Shown here piece after piece: positions 35,881 through 45,468 of a stretch of 64,000 nt of DNA. Positions within the stretch are counted from its first letter, which is position 1. Each line of letters starts with the position of its first letter. The DNA is from AWTP1-13 sp963797005 (GTDB lineage: Bacteria > Pseudomonadota > Alphaproteobacteria > Rhizobiales > Hyphomicrobiaceae). The stretch lies in the NCBI GenBank assembly GCA_963797005.1, contig CAWCOF010000003.1, forward strand, positions 451,631 to 515,630, in the 5' to 3' direction. The notes under the pieces are model-generated. The model was not told the origin of the DNA. It saw only the letters and a program-made list of their open reading frames with translations, and did not search any database. The translations under genes were made by a program, and so were the position numbers.

Positions 35881-36825
35881 ATGAAATACAAGGACTACTA
35901 CGCGATCCTCGGCGTCGCCAAGGATGCGTCCGCCGACGACATCAAGTCCGCCTATCGCCGGCTCGCGCGGAAATATCATCCGGACGTGTCCAAGGAAAAG
36001 GACGCCGAGGAAAAATTCAAGGAGATGTCCGAGGCCTACGAGACGCTCAAGGACCCGGAGAAGCGCGCAGCGTACGACCAGCTCGGAAGCTACAAGCCCG
36101 GCCAGGAGTTCCGCCCGCCGCCCGACTGGGGCGGACAGTTCGCGCAAGGTCCGGGCGGCTTCGACGATATCGATCTCTCCGACCTGTTCGCCGCGTTCGG
36201 CGGCGGCGGTCTCGGCCGCGGCGGGCGCCGAGCCGACCGCCCGATGCCGGGCAGCGACTACGAGGCGATCGTGCGCATCTCGTTCGAGCAGGCCTACGAG
36301 GGTACGGAAATCGACCTCGAGCTGTCCGCACTCGAGTGGGACCCCGACGGCGGCATGCGCCGCGTGCCGCATCGGGTGAAGACGCGTGTTCCGCGTGGTG
36401 TCACCGACGGCGAGAAGCTGCGCGTGCCTGGCAAGGGCGGCAAGGGGGCGCACGGCGGCCCCAACGGCGACCTCTACCTCGACATCGAGGTCGCAGCGCA
36501 CCCGCTCTATCGTGTCGCCGGCAAGGATCTCTACGTCGATCTGCCGCTGGCGCCGTGGGAGGCCGTGCTCGGCGTCAACGTGCAACTGCCGACGCCCGGC
36601 GGCGCGGTATCGCTGCGGGTGCCCGCCGGTACGCGCGCCGGACAGCAATTGCGGCTGTCGGGCCGCGGCATGACGCGCGGCAAGGATGCGGGTCACATGT
36701 ATGCGATCGTGCGCATCGAGGTGCCGACCGTCATCGACGACAAGCAGCGCGCGCTGTTCAGGCAGCTCGCGGAGACGACCAACTTCAATCCGCGCGCACG
36801 ACTCGACGAGGAGGCGGCCCGATGA
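35881..36825 (+). CDS. cbpA: Curved DNA-binding protein / DnaJ-class co-chaperone
   Basis: Co-chaperone of DnaK, also a nucleoid protein. Intact, 314 residues. J-domain with HPD at 33-35 (ARKYHPDVSKE), then a Gly/Phe-rich linker (about 105-120), and two C-terminal substrate domains (IDLELSALEWDPDGG onward; GQQLRLSGRGM). It lacks the zinc finger of DnaJ, as CbpA does. The stop overlaps the ATG of cbpM (ATGA), so the co-chaperone and its modulator are made together. Confidence 0.95.
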   Translation: MKYKDYYAILGVAKDASADDIKSAYRRLARKYHPDVSKEKDAEEKFKEMSEAYETLKDPEKRAAYDQLGSYKPGQEFRPPPDWGGQFAQGPGGFDDIDLSDLFAAFGGGGLGRGGRRADRPMPGSDYEAIVRISFEQAYEGTEIDLELSALEWDPDGGMRRVPHRVKTRVPRGVTDGEKLRVPGKGGKGAHGGPNGDLYLDIEVAAHPLYRVAGKDLYVDLPLAPWEAVLGVNVQLPTPGGAVSLRVPAGTRAGQQLRLSGRGMTRGKDAGHMYAIVRIEVPTVIDDKQRALFRQLAETTNFNPRARLDEEAAR

Positions 36826-37127
36826 GCGACGATGCCCTGCCTCTCGACACCGCGGCCGAAGTGACCTGGGTCGAGCTCGTGAGCGCCTCGGGATTTGCCG
36901 AGTCCGAGGTGCGCGAGCTCGTGCGCTACGGCGCGCTCGTCCCGCGTGATCCTTCCGCCGTGCAGTGGACGTTCGAGGCGCATTACCTCGTCGTGGCGCG
37001 CACGGCGCAGCGCCTTCGCCACGACTTCGAGCTCGACACCTACGCGCTCTCCATCGTGCTCGGGTACGTCGAGCGCATCGAAGCGATGGAGACGGAGATC
37101 CGCACGCTGCGCGCGAAGCTCGGATAG
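36822..37127 (+). CDS. cbpM: Chaperone modulator CbpM
   Basis: 101 residues. A MerR-like helix-turn-helix-type small protein (WVELVSASGFAESEVRELVR, a specific hydrophobic start, then LDTYALSIVLGYVERIEAME) that binds the CbpA J-domain and inhibits it. Overlaps the end of cbpA by four bases. Length and order match the family. Confidence 0.93.
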   Translation: MSDDALPLDTAAEVTWVELVSASGFAESEVRELVRYGALVPRDPSAVQWTFEAHYLVVARTAQRLRHDFELDTYALSIVLGYVERIEAMETEIRTLRAKLG

Positions 37128-37131
37128 GCCC

Positions 37132-37812
37132 GTGAGCGGTCTGCGCTCCCGGCGGCAAGCGCGACGCGCGGACCTCGGCCTGACCGCACCCGAGTTCGCC
37201 GTACTTGCGCGGCTATCCTCGCCGCCCCGCATCCAGGCCTTCCTGAACGCGATTCCGGCCAATCACGAGCTTCGCGGCGAGACGGTCCGCTCGGTGCGCG
37301 GCGTGCTCCGCCACCGCGAGGCGCATTGCATCGAAGGCGCGCTCGTCGCCGCGTGCGCGCTGTGGGTCCACGGGGAGCCCCCGCTCGTCGCGCACCTCGA
37401 CTGCGACGCGTCGGACTATCCGCACGTGGTGGCGCTGTTCCGTCGCGGCCGCTGCTGGGGCGCGGTGTCGAAGAGCAACGGCACGTGGCTGCGCTACCGC
37501 GAGCCCGTCTACCTCTCGCTGCGCGAGCTCGCGATGTCGTACTTCCACGAGTATTTCGACACGCGCGGGCGCAAGACGCTGCGTGCCTACTCGGGTGCCT
37601 ACGATCTGCGGCGCGTGGAACTCGGATCGTGGGTCACGGGCGACGCGAACTGCTGGGCGCTGCACGATCGGCTGTCGGCGCTGCGCCACTATCCGCTGAT
37701 CACGTCGGCGCAAGCGGGGGCGTTGACCCGCCGCGACGCCTTCGAGCGCCGCTGCGCGAAGCTCGTCGAGTATCCGCGGCCGACGTCGGCATCGCGACCG
37801 CCGCGACGTTGA
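37132..37812 (+). CDS. Conserved hypothetical protein downstream of cbpM
   Basis: 226 residues from a GTG four bases after the cbpM stop. I do not recognise a family name. The core HCIEGALVAACALWVHGEPP puts a Cys at the start of a helix, followed by DCDASDYPHVVALFRRGRCW and SKSNGTWLRYREPVYLSL, and FHEYFD. The Cys-helix then His arrangement resembles transglutaminase-like cysteine folds, but the fit is loose. Tight spacing suggests it is cotranscribed with the chaperone pair. Confidence 0.7.
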   Translation: MSGLRSRRQARRADLGLTAPEFAVLARLSSPPRIQAFLNAIPANHELRGETVRSVRGVLRHREAHCIEGALVAACALWVHGEPPLVAHLDCDASDYPHVVALFRRGRCWGAVSKSNGTWLRYREPVYLSLRELAMSYFHEYFDTRGRKTLRAYSGAYDLRRVELGSWVTGDANCWALHDRLSALRHYPLITSAQAGALTRRDAFERRCAKLVEYPRPTSASRPPRR

Positions 37813-38083
37813 TAGTCCGGGCGCTGCGAGTCGGCGGTGTCGGGTGACGGCCCTGAGGCGACTGTCATACCTTTGCGAAGCGGACGCTCGGCAATTTCGC
37901 GGGTCGCCCGACTCCAGCCGTTCGCGGCCAGCTGCTAATGTGGCTGACCTTGCCGTCATCGCGGACCGTGGGTCGCCAGGCCGTTACGGGAAAACAGACA
38001 TGTCGGCCATGTACCGCCGCCGCCAACGCTACGCGTTGGAGCCTTGCCGTCACCCCGATTGATATTCGTTTGGGCAGTCCTTC

Positions 38084-41000
38084 TTATTGCGGCGCGCACA
38101 TGACGACGAGGTCGGGTCCGTCGCCCTCGGCCAGCCAGCCCTTGGCGACCATCTGGTCGCGGACCGCCTTGTCGCCCATGTACCGGTGGTTGGCATCCGG
38201 ACGGTTGCTGAAGACGCGATAGATCGGCCGCGTGCCCGCAGGGCACAAGCCCTGGCTTGGCAGATACATCTGCATGAACGCCGGGTCTTCGAGCGTGAAG
38301 CTCGGGTTGTTCTGTCCCGTAGCCATGCACTCCGCGGTTCCGCGTCCGAAGAAGTGCGAGTCGCCGAGGTCGGGCGGAATGTAGTAGCGGCAGATGGGCG
38401 ACGTGTTCGTTTGCGCCGCCGTGTACGTTCGCAGCACGTAGCCCGTGCGCGTCCAACCCTTGATCGTGGTGCCGGCATCGAGGATTGCAATCTCGTTTGG
38501 CATCCAGGTAATGAAGTAGTGGTCGAGCGCGGCGTTGTAGTACTCGACCACTTCCGTGCTGCCCCCCGGACTCCACACCATCTTCGCCGAGGTCGCGAAC
38601 TGGACGCCCGTGGCCACCCCGGCGGCGGCAATCGTGTCCTCACCCGCGGTTCCGTCGCTGGGATAGCCGAAATTGGCCCTGCCGTTCTCGTCGGTCGTAA
38701 CCGTTCCGGCCTGGCCTGCGTTGGGGCCGGACACGACCGCGAACGTCACCGGCACACCGGGCAACGGCGCGCCGCCGGCGGCGAGCGCGGCGGTGAGGCT
38801 GTGGGTGCTACCCGGCGCGCCGTTCGCCGTCTTCGGCGACAGCAGGCCGACCACGGTCGCAGATGGCGGCGCGGCACTCGAAATGGTTACGCACCGCGAG
38901 AACTCGGACGTGCTGCCGGACGGATCGGTTGCCGTCGCCGTCAGGACCTGCCCTGCCGTGACCGTGTCCGGCAGCGTCACGCTGAACGGACCGTTGCCGG
39001 CTTCGTCGGTGGTCACCGCGGTCGTGCCGAGGTAGGTCTTGCCTTCGCCGAAGCCGGTGGGACTGCACGTCGGACTCAAGAAGAACTCCAGCGTGAACGC
39101 GCTGGCGGGCGTACTGCGAAGCGCGCCCGCGACCGTGACGCTGCCCACGATCGAGGCGCTCGCGAGCTCGGGATAGTTCTGGCCGCCATTGGCCCGGTCG
39201 TCGGCGTCACCGGGATCGTTGGTGTCAGCGCCGTTCGGCGGCGCGAGATCGATCCCGATACCGTTCCCGAACATGCTGTTGCGAGAGATCCGATTGCCCG
39301 ACGCCGTGCCGCTGACGGATACGCCGCGAATGGCGTTGAACGCCACGACGTTGTCGACAATCGAGCTCCGCTGCGCCTCCGCGACCAGAATTCCGGTGTC
39401 GCCATTGCCGCGATTCTCGGTCCCGGTCGAATCGGTTCCGACGAGGTTGCCTTGCACCAGCGTGCGCAGCGCGCCAGTACCCAGGCCCAAGCCCACCACG
39501 GTGTTGCCGGACACCACGTTGCGGTCGGTGGCATCCGGCCCGCCGATCCGGTTGTCTTCGCCGAAGATCGAAATACCGACGCGATTGGGGATCTCGCTGT
39601 TGCCCGGCGTGATCCCGAACAGATTTCCCAGGAACCAGTTGCCGTTGCCCGTCGACTGCACGGCGCCGATATTGCCGGACGGGTCGTGGCGCAGGAAGGC
39701 GAGCCCGCGCACCGTGACGTTGCTGCCGCTGATGTCGAGCACCGGACCATTCGTCACCTCCACGCCATCGACGCCAATGAGCGGCGTCGGGGCGGTGGCA
39801 CCAGGCTGCGTGTAGCCGTCGATCAATACCGGCTGGGTCACCTTAATCGTACCCGTCGGTGTGATGACGCCCGCGCCGGGGATGTTGAAGCGGATGGTAT
39901 TCACAGCCAACGGATCATTGGTGGCGTTGGAATCCGCAATGGCCTGCGCCAGGCTGCCCGGACCCGAAGGTTTCGTAGTGTTGACTCCGAACTCCCGGCC
40001 CGGTCGGATGACAACGGGGGAGAATTCCGACGTATCGGCCACATTATCGGAACGCGTGGCCGTGGCGCTGATGCAAGCCCCTTTCGGTTCCGGCAGCGCA
40101 ACCACAAACGTTGCAAAGCCCTTGCCGTCGGTCGTGACGTCGATGGTCGCAAGGTAGTACTGGCCTTCGCCATGTCCGCTCGGGTCGCGCACGTCATTGC
40201 CGTAGAAATCGATGTGGTACGAGGAGTCCGGCACGCTCTCCAGCACGCCACTGACTTTGACACCCGTGCCGCTCGCCTCGATGCCGGTCAGGATCGGGAA
40301 ATTCTGCAGTCGATTCGGTCCCGTGTCGGCGTCCGGAGCGGGATCGTTCGCATCGACCTGCAAAGTGCGGGCGCCACTTGGCCCGAGGAGATCGATTCCA
40401 AGCGAGTCATTATTGAATATGGAGTTACCCCTGATGGAATTGCCAGTGGACTTTTGACCGGCAACAGCCACACCCGCCGCGTAACTGTTTGCTATCAGAT
40501 TGGCGGCGCCCTCAGCGATTTGTCCGACGACGGCGTTGCGCTCGCCGTCGCCGTTCTTTGCGTCCGCCAGATAAACGCCCGTACCATTCCTGATCGCTCC
40601 CGAACCTGCCGCGCCGGTGCCGATGAAGTTGCCAATGATCAGGGCATCTGACCCACCCGCCGAGTAGATGCCGGCGATATAGTTTCCCGAGATAACGTTG
40701 CGTTCCCCAGGATGACTTCCCCCGATGGACGTGCCAGTGCTTGATTCGATATAGATTCCCCAGTGGTTCCGTAGTGCGGCGCTGCCTGACCTGTCCGTTC
40801 CAATGAAGTTTCCTTGGATTTTTGTGCGATCGGCTTTTACGATGTGAATGCCTCGCGACTCGGTGTTGCCTGATATGACGTTGCGCATTGCCGGATCCGA
40901 CCCGCCAATGGTGTTTGATGCCGAGCCCTCCAGGATTTCAATGCCCGTGCCGTTACGCTTCGCAATCATGCCTGAGGCATCCGTACCGATGAAATTGCCC

Positions 41001-41488
41001 GCGACGGTAATTCCGCCGGTGCCGCCTAGTTTGACTCCGCTTCCATCAAATTTGCCGATCACAAGTCCCTTCAGAGACGAGCCTGTTGCGGCGAAATGAA
41101 GACCATCGGCCGACAATCCTGCCGAAGAGCCATCCAAGACAATTAACAAGATCGCATTGTTCGATTGCGTTTCGGTATTGGCGCTAGCGCCGGGCTGTGA
41201 ATACCCGTCTATGGACAGCGGGCCAGTGATCTTCGGCAATGGGGTCGTCGGCCCTATCGTGTGTGGCCCCGTTCCTGGGATGTTGAATTCGATTTCGTCC
41301 CGATCGTCGAATTCGTTGGCGTGCTCGATGGCGTCCCGCAGCGATCCTGGCCCGCTGTCGTTCGTGTTGGTCACCCTGAACAATTCGCCTTGGGCGGCGC
41401 CAACTGCACCGAGCAGACCCAGGCCGAGGAGTGTCGCGCGAAGGACGTGGCGCGCTTGGAATGCGATGGCGCGGAGCTTGGCGTTCAT
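38084..41488 (-). CDS. Large secreted right-handed beta-helix protein with Ig-like and DUF5648-like ends
   Basis: 1134 residues, intact. Signal peptide to about residue 34 (cut after AAQG). Residues 35-480 and 490-840 are two beta-helix blocks made of the repeated motif NVISGN...GNFIGT (for example AMRNVISGNTESRGIHI, IQGNFIGTDRSGS, TLVQGNLVGTDSTG). Each starts with a CSLREAI-like segment (SGPGSLRDAIEHAN; SGPGSLAQAIADSN). About 860-965 is a Big_1-type Ig domain (PLPGVPVTFAVVSGPNAGQ). The C-terminal 160 residues (EVVEYYNAALDHYFITWMPN, YRVFSNRPDANHRYM) look like the DUF5648-type YN..HYF repeats found on Burkholderiales exoproteins. Probably a surface or released adhesin/carbohydrate-acting protein. 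Confidence 0.85.
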   Translation of the reverse strand: MNAKLRAIAFQARHVLRATLLGLGLLGAVGAAQGELFRVTNTNDSGPGSLRDAIEHANEFDDRDEIEFNIPGTGPHTIGPTTPLPKITGPLSIDGYSQPGASANTETQSNNAILLIVLDGSSAGLSADGLHFAATGSSLKGLVIGKFDGSGVKLGGTGGITVAGNFIGTDASGMIAKRNGTGIEILEGSASNTIGGSDPAMRNVISGNTESRGIHIVKADRTKIQGNFIGTDRSGSAALRNHWGIYIESSTGTSIGGSHPGERNVISGNYIAGIYSAGGSDALIIGNFIGTGAAGSGAIRNGTGVYLADAKNGDGERNAVVGQIAEGAANLIANSYAAGVAVAGQKSTGNSIRGNSIFNNDSLGIDLLGPSGARTLQVDANDPAPDADTGPNRLQNFPILTGIEASGTGVKVSGVLESVPDSSYHIDFYGNDVRDPSGHGEGQYYLATIDVTTDGKGFATFVVALPEPKGACISATATRSDNVADTSEFSPVVIRPGREFGVNTTKPSGPGSLAQAIADSNATNDPLAVNTIRFNIPGAGVITPTGTIKVTQPVLIDGYTQPGATAPTPLIGVDGVEVTNGPVLDISGSNVTVRGLAFLRHDPSGNIGAVQSTGNGNWFLGNLFGITPGNSEIPNRVGISIFGEDNRIGGPDATDRNVVSGNTVVGLGLGTGALRTLVQGNLVGTDSTGTENRGNGDTGILVAEAQRSSIVDNVVAFNAIRGVSVSGTASGNRISRNSMFGNGIGIDLAPPNGADTNDPGDADDRANGGQNYPELASASIVGSVTVAGALRSTPASAFTLEFFLSPTCSPTGFGEGKTYLGTTAVTTDEAGNGPFSVTLPDTVTAGQVLTATATDPSGSTSEFSRCVTISSAAPPSATVVGLLSPKTANGAPGSTHSLTAALAAGGAPLPGVPVTFAVVSGPNAGQAGTVTTDENGRANFGYPSDGTAGEDTIAAAGVATGVQFATSAKMVWSPGGSTEVVEYYNAALDHYFITWMPNEIAILDAGTTIKGWTRTGYVLRTYTAAQTNTSPICRYYIPPDLGDSHFFGRGTAECMATGQNNPSFTLEDPAFMQMYLPSQGLCPAGTRPIYRVFSNRPDANHRYMGDKAVRDQMVAKGWLAEGDGPDLVVMCAPQ

Positions 41489-41899
41489 CTCGATCGTGCT
41501 CCCTGTGAGATGAATTGGATGCCGCAGATCGTCGACCCTGCCGCCGTGCTACCACCTTGGTGGGTAGCCGGACGACATGTGGGACGGCCGCCGTCGCAGG
41601 GTCGAATCGCCTTGGGCTCCCTGCGATGGAGCCGATTCTAGATCGGTCCAAGGCTAAGGTGTCGACCGTTCAGCAGCGGGTTGCGCTCTCGCCACCGCCC
41701 TTCGCATGGAAGCGCAGTGGTCCAAGCCGGGCTAAGGCATTCTAGACTCCTGCCGGGAGGAACCTCTCGCCGTGCGCTGCCCACTGGAGTAGCTGCCGCC
41801 CGCCAATGCGTTCCGTCGCTGCAGATCTATCGACTGCCCGAGTTTCTGACGTTCACAATCCCATCGGCCGCACCCAATCGCACCGCACAATGTCTGCTA
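41489..41899. other. Non-coding stretch left of the IS5 element
   Basis: About 400 bases. Promoter and leader of the leftward beta-helix gene should be at its left end. I see an imperfect inverted repeat of GGGTCGA/TCGACCC type (41533 and 41600 regions) but no gene. Confidence 0.4.
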
Positions 41900-43074
41900 G
41901 GGAAGCTCTGCGCAACCAGTCATGAAACCAGCCGCGCGAGTTGAATTGTTGAATGTCGGGGTCGAATTGCTGTCGCCGCAGCGATTTCGGTCGCCGGAAG
42001 ATGCGATTTGGGTCTTCAGCACGGGTATTCCACGTTCATCAGGAGCACCTCTCCTGCCTTGGCATCAACAGCCGTCGCGCCAAGTACAGGTTCGACAGCG
42101 CAAACATCGTCAGCGCCCGCACTGTGTTCTTGTACAGTCCGCGATAGCGCACCTTGGTGAAGCCCCACAGGTGCTTCACGACGTGAAATGCGTGCTCGCC
42201 CCGCGCGCGGTGACGCGAGCGCGAACGATTGATCGCCTTCTCGTTGTCCGTCAGGGTCCGGCCGGGCTTGGCCCGGCGATTGACGCGGTAGGCAATCCCG
42301 GCGTGACGGCAATGTTGCCGATGATCTTCCGACCAGTAGGCTTGATCGCCGAACAGTTCCCGCTCTTGTCCATGCACCAGGTCATCCAGGCGGGTGATGT
42401 CGCCCTGCGATGCCGGGCCGGTCGCGACGCTATGAACCAAGCCACGCCGGTCCGTGCCAACGTGCACCTTCATCCCGAAGTGCCACTGCTTGCCCTTGCG
42501 CGTCTGCTTCATCTCCGGATCGCGCTCCTTCGCCATGTTCTTGGTCGAGGGTGGTGCCGCGATGATCGTGGCGTCCACGATCGTGCCGGACTTGAGCAAC
42601 AGTTTCTTCTCCTCCAGCAGCTGGCGGACCTCGGCAAACAGCTTCGCGGTCAATCGATGCTTCTCCAGCAGGTGGCGAAAGCGGAGGATCGTCGTCTCGT
42701 CCGGCACCAGGTCGGCCGCCAGATCTATGCCTGCAAACCGGCGCATCGACTCGCTGTCGTAGAGCGCGTCTTCCATCGCCGGGTCGGAGAGGTTGAACCA
42801 CTGCTGCATGAAATAGATGCGCAGCATCCGCGGCATCGGGTGCGGCGGGCGACCCTGCACCGCCTTCGGGTAGTGCGGCTCGATCACTGCGAGCAGCCGC
42901 GGCCATGGCACGACCGCCTCCATCTCGGCAAGGAATTGGGCCCGGCGCGTGACCTTCGTCTTGAGCGCCCAGTCGGTCGATCCCAGCGTCGTCTGTTTCA
43001 TGTTGTTGGTCCCCTCGTCAGAGCAAACGAATCAAACCATCGCTCTGACATGAGGGGTTGTGCAGAGTTTCCCT
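41900..43074 (-). mobile_element. IS5-family insertion sequence, about 1.18 kb
   Basis: Terminal inverted repeats: left GGGAAGCTCTGCGCAACC (41900-41917) and right, read inward, GGGAAACTCTGCACAACC (43074 back to 43057), 16 of 18 identical. The bases outside are CTA on the left and TAA on the right, so the target duplication is short (TA, or a YTAR-type site). One transposase gene fills the element. It sits between the beta-helix gene and a small membrane protein gene without splitting a recognisable gene. Confidence 0.9.
42039..43001 (-). CDS. IS5-family transposase
   Basis: 320 residues, intact, MKQTTLGSTDWALKTKVTRR start. DDE residues: Asp in IVDATIIAAPPSTKN, Asp in LFGDQAYWSED and Glu in RSRHRARGEHAFHVVKH (the Y/R-x2-R-x3-E-x6-K signature region). 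The N-terminal part has YFMQQWFNLSDPAMEDALYD typical of IS5 transposases. The frame is complete, so the element may still move. Confidence 0.95.
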   Translation of the reverse strand: MKQTTLGSTDWALKTKVTRRAQFLAEMEAVVPWPRLLAVIEPHYPKAVQGRPPHPMPRMLRIYFMQQWFNLSDPAMEDALYDSESMRRFAGIDLAADLVPDETTILRFRHLLEKHRLTAKLFAEVRQLLEEKKLLLKSGTIVDATIIAAPPSTKNMAKERDPEMKQTRKGKQWHFGMKVHVGTDRRGLVHSVATGPASQGDITRLDDLVHGQERELFGDQAYWSEDHRQHCRHAGIAYRVNRRAKPGRTLTDNEKAINRSRSRHRARGEHAFHVVKHLWGFTKVRYRGLYKNTVRALTMFALSNLYLARRLLMPRQERCS

Positions 43075-43316
43075 AACGGCGATTCAGACTTTTGTCCGCA
43101 GTTGGCCGGGTCCCGCCAAATTCCTTGCTGCCACATTCGACCGTCATCGACCCAATGCGGTCTGTCGCTCCGCCCCCAAGCGGACGTTCACTGAGCGGCG
43201 GATGCGCCGGTTTCCCACCCGCTCCGCGCTTGGACCACGCCGCCACGATCTCACGGTGGTGCGGAAAGTTCTGCAGGTAGCCCTGCCGCAGTGCGGGCGT
43301 CGGTGATCGAATCCGC

Positions 43317-43637
43317 TTAGGCCATCAGCGCGTCGCCGGCACGGGTCACGGCTTCATGTCGCAGGTGAACGGCAGCGTTCTTCTGCTTACCACGGGCCGA
43401 TACATACGCGCCGATGCACAACGCGGCCCCAACGGCGTAAAGCAGCCAGGTTGCGGAGATCACATAAGGGTAAAGCATCAAAGCGATCCCGATCCTTTTG
43501 GTCGCAGGAAGTGACATCTTCTTGCCGTACCGATACGCGAAATACCCGCCAATCCCGAAGATTACGATACCGATCACATACGCCGTGCTGGGCAGAGTGA
43601 AGCCCAAACCTTCGAGTGCAGCGAGATTGTCCTTCAT
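43317..43637 (-). CDS. Small membrane protein, two to three helices
   Basis: 106 residues. Helices at about 18-33 (AYVIGIVIFGIGGYFAY) and 55-85 (IALMLYPYVISATWLLYAVG). The spacing with a basic loop RYGKKMSLPATKRIG between helices matches a widespread family of small inner-membrane proteins of unknown role. The start at MKDNLAALEG is chosen; an upstream in-frame extension to 43736 looks unlike protein. First of several leftward genes in an accessory stretch beside the IS5 element. Confidence 0.65.
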   Translation of the reverse strand: MKDNLAALEGLGFTLPSTAYVIGIVIFGIGGYFAYRYGKKMSLPATKRIGIALMLYPYVISATWLLYAVGAALCIGAYVSARGKQKNAAVHLRHEAVTRAGDALMA

Positions 43638-43754
43638 AGTGTCGTGCCAGCGGGCGTTTCGGCGAGCGCCCACGTCGATTCGCCAGTTGGGAACAGGGAG
43701 GGTCGCGATCGCTACACCCGGCGACGCCTGCAGCACCGAAGCGGTGGATAGCGT

Positions 43755-44914
43755 CTAGTTCGCGTTCAGTCGCTTCCTCGGCTCTGGTGGGTCGTCTTTC
43801 ACATCGGAGACCTCGAACGCGGACCCGCTCCACCGGAAGCGAATTTCCCGACCCCGCCAGTGGGGCTGCCGTTGGGGTCGCCCTCGCGGTACAGCGGAAA
43901 GGATTCCACCAGTTTCCCTCCTTCGAGGTTGAGTTGTTTGTGCCCGGCGAAATAGGATGACTTCTTCCGGAAAAGAGCCGTTTTTTCGTGGACCGGCATC
44001 GACGAGATTCTTCCTCGAGCGTCCAGGCGGAAGACGCCGAAGATGTCCCGGCCCGCGGTTCCGCTCAGGCAACTAAGAGCCGAAACCACTGCCTCTTCTT
44101 TGCCATCCCCGACGAGGTCTCCGTAGGCGACCTCAATCCTGCTGACGAGAGGAAGTCTGCCTCCGCAATCGGAAAATTTGGGGGTAATTTCGCCGGGTTG
44201 ACGGTAGGTCGACAACACGTTCATCCAATCCACTTGCCGAATGGTCTTGGGCGCTTCGGAATGCCTGGGCACCCAACTCTCAACCCTCAGAGTGATCGGC
44301 GAAGGAAGGGGCGCGCTGGATTGCTGGACCAGACGGAGCACTCCTGCGGAACCTTGGTAGAGCAAGGCATCCGCATTGACTTGCATTTTGCGTTTTCTCA
44401 ATTGCTCCATGCAATCGGAAAACTGCCGATCACCCAATTTGAATTGAATTGTGCCATCGGCCGTCTTCTGCTCGAACCGATCGCAGCCGGGAGCATTGAT
44501 TTCTTCGCGAAAAGCAAGGAGGCGCCTTCCGATTTCGATCAGGCCGGGACGTTGCCTGGACTCGACAGCAAAAGACAAGCACCAGGTGCCGGTATAGCCG
44601 TAACGAACGCTCAATGCATTTTCTGTCGATGCATTTTTGGCGTCCCGGGAAGCGATGCAGGGGACATTAAGCGAATCGGAGCCTTCAGCCACATGGACCT
44701 CAAGGCTCCATCCGTTAGCCGTCGGCCTGGCCTCGAGCAGAAAGCCCGGGCCGAATTCAAAGCGCGACGCCTCATTGGGTACAAGCTCGATCTTCCCGAG
44801 GCTCGGCGCATCGAATTGCGCGGTCCACGCGGTGGCCGGGACTTCCGCAGCCGCGAAATCACCGTACATCGAGACTGCGAGCGCCAAACCGGCAGTCAAC
44901 GCACACATCCTCAT
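43755..44914 (-). CDS. Secreted hypothetical protein, one frameshift
   Basis: About 385 residues with a signal peptide (MRMCALTAGLALAVSMYGD, cut after AAA). I do not recognise the family. A late segment VAYGDLVGDGKEEAVVSALS resembles an FG-GAP/integrin-like calcium-binding repeat. Four to six Cys in the mature part suggest disulfides. The frame runs to about 43850, where a one-base change leads to an ending IRFRWSGSAFEVSDVKDDPP and stop at 43755. Base composition is lower in GC than the core genome. Confidence 0.6.
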
Positions 44915-45155
44915 GGAAGGATCCGACCGCATTATCGTGGGCATTCGTGCATGGGCGTTACCGTTGCCAGTATGCGCGCCTGCGGCCGACGAATTAGGGC
45001 TCGCCGGCGATCAATTGTGGCGAAAATCGGCGTCTGCAACAGGGATGGCACGGCGGTCGCCCACAGTGGCGGGCCGCAAGCGAGCGCGATGCTGCGGGGT
45101 GGTGCCGTCGGCTCACCGAAGGTGGGCGAGGATTTCGCGCGGACATACCCGGGGG

Positions 45156-45316
45156 TGCGGGCACCGAGGGATCTTGGCTTTCCCAATTGCCGGAATACGT
45201 GCCCCCTTGGGTGATATGCAGCGGCGGACCGTAGGTTACGGACGAGGGCGGTTGGGCAGCAGCCCGGCCGAATGCAGTCAGCAGGGCGACGAGACAAAGC
45301 CACGGAAAGATCTAGC
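45156..45316 (-). pseudogene. N-terminal fragment of a secreted beta-helix-type protein
   Basis: The stretch 44945-45468 has no whole gene. Within it, one minus-strand frame reads as a signal peptide (IFPWLCLVALLTAFGRAAAQ) followed by PSSVTYGPPLHITQGGTYSG and NWESQDPSVPA, the typical N-terminus of secreted right-handed beta-helix proteins. There is no start codon in frame (a TAG precedes it) and the match decays after about 55 codons. I read it as a remnant. The rest of the stretch (45317-45468) shows only short chance frames. Confidence 0.35.
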
Positions 45317-45468
45317 GATGCACACAACACCGAGGTTAGCGCGCTCTGGGCAGCGTATGAACCCGAGCGTCCGCTCCTGGCCGCTCAGCGACTTCGCGAA
45401 TCGGCCCTGACCAGCCGTAGCGCTTACAAGAACCGGACGTTCAACCGCGAAGAACTGGCGACGTTCAA

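Noticed and set aside
38087..40651. Plus-strand reading frame of about 854 codons opposite the beta-helix gene
   Set aside because: Shadow of a GC-rich real gene; the minus frame has signal peptide and clear repeats.
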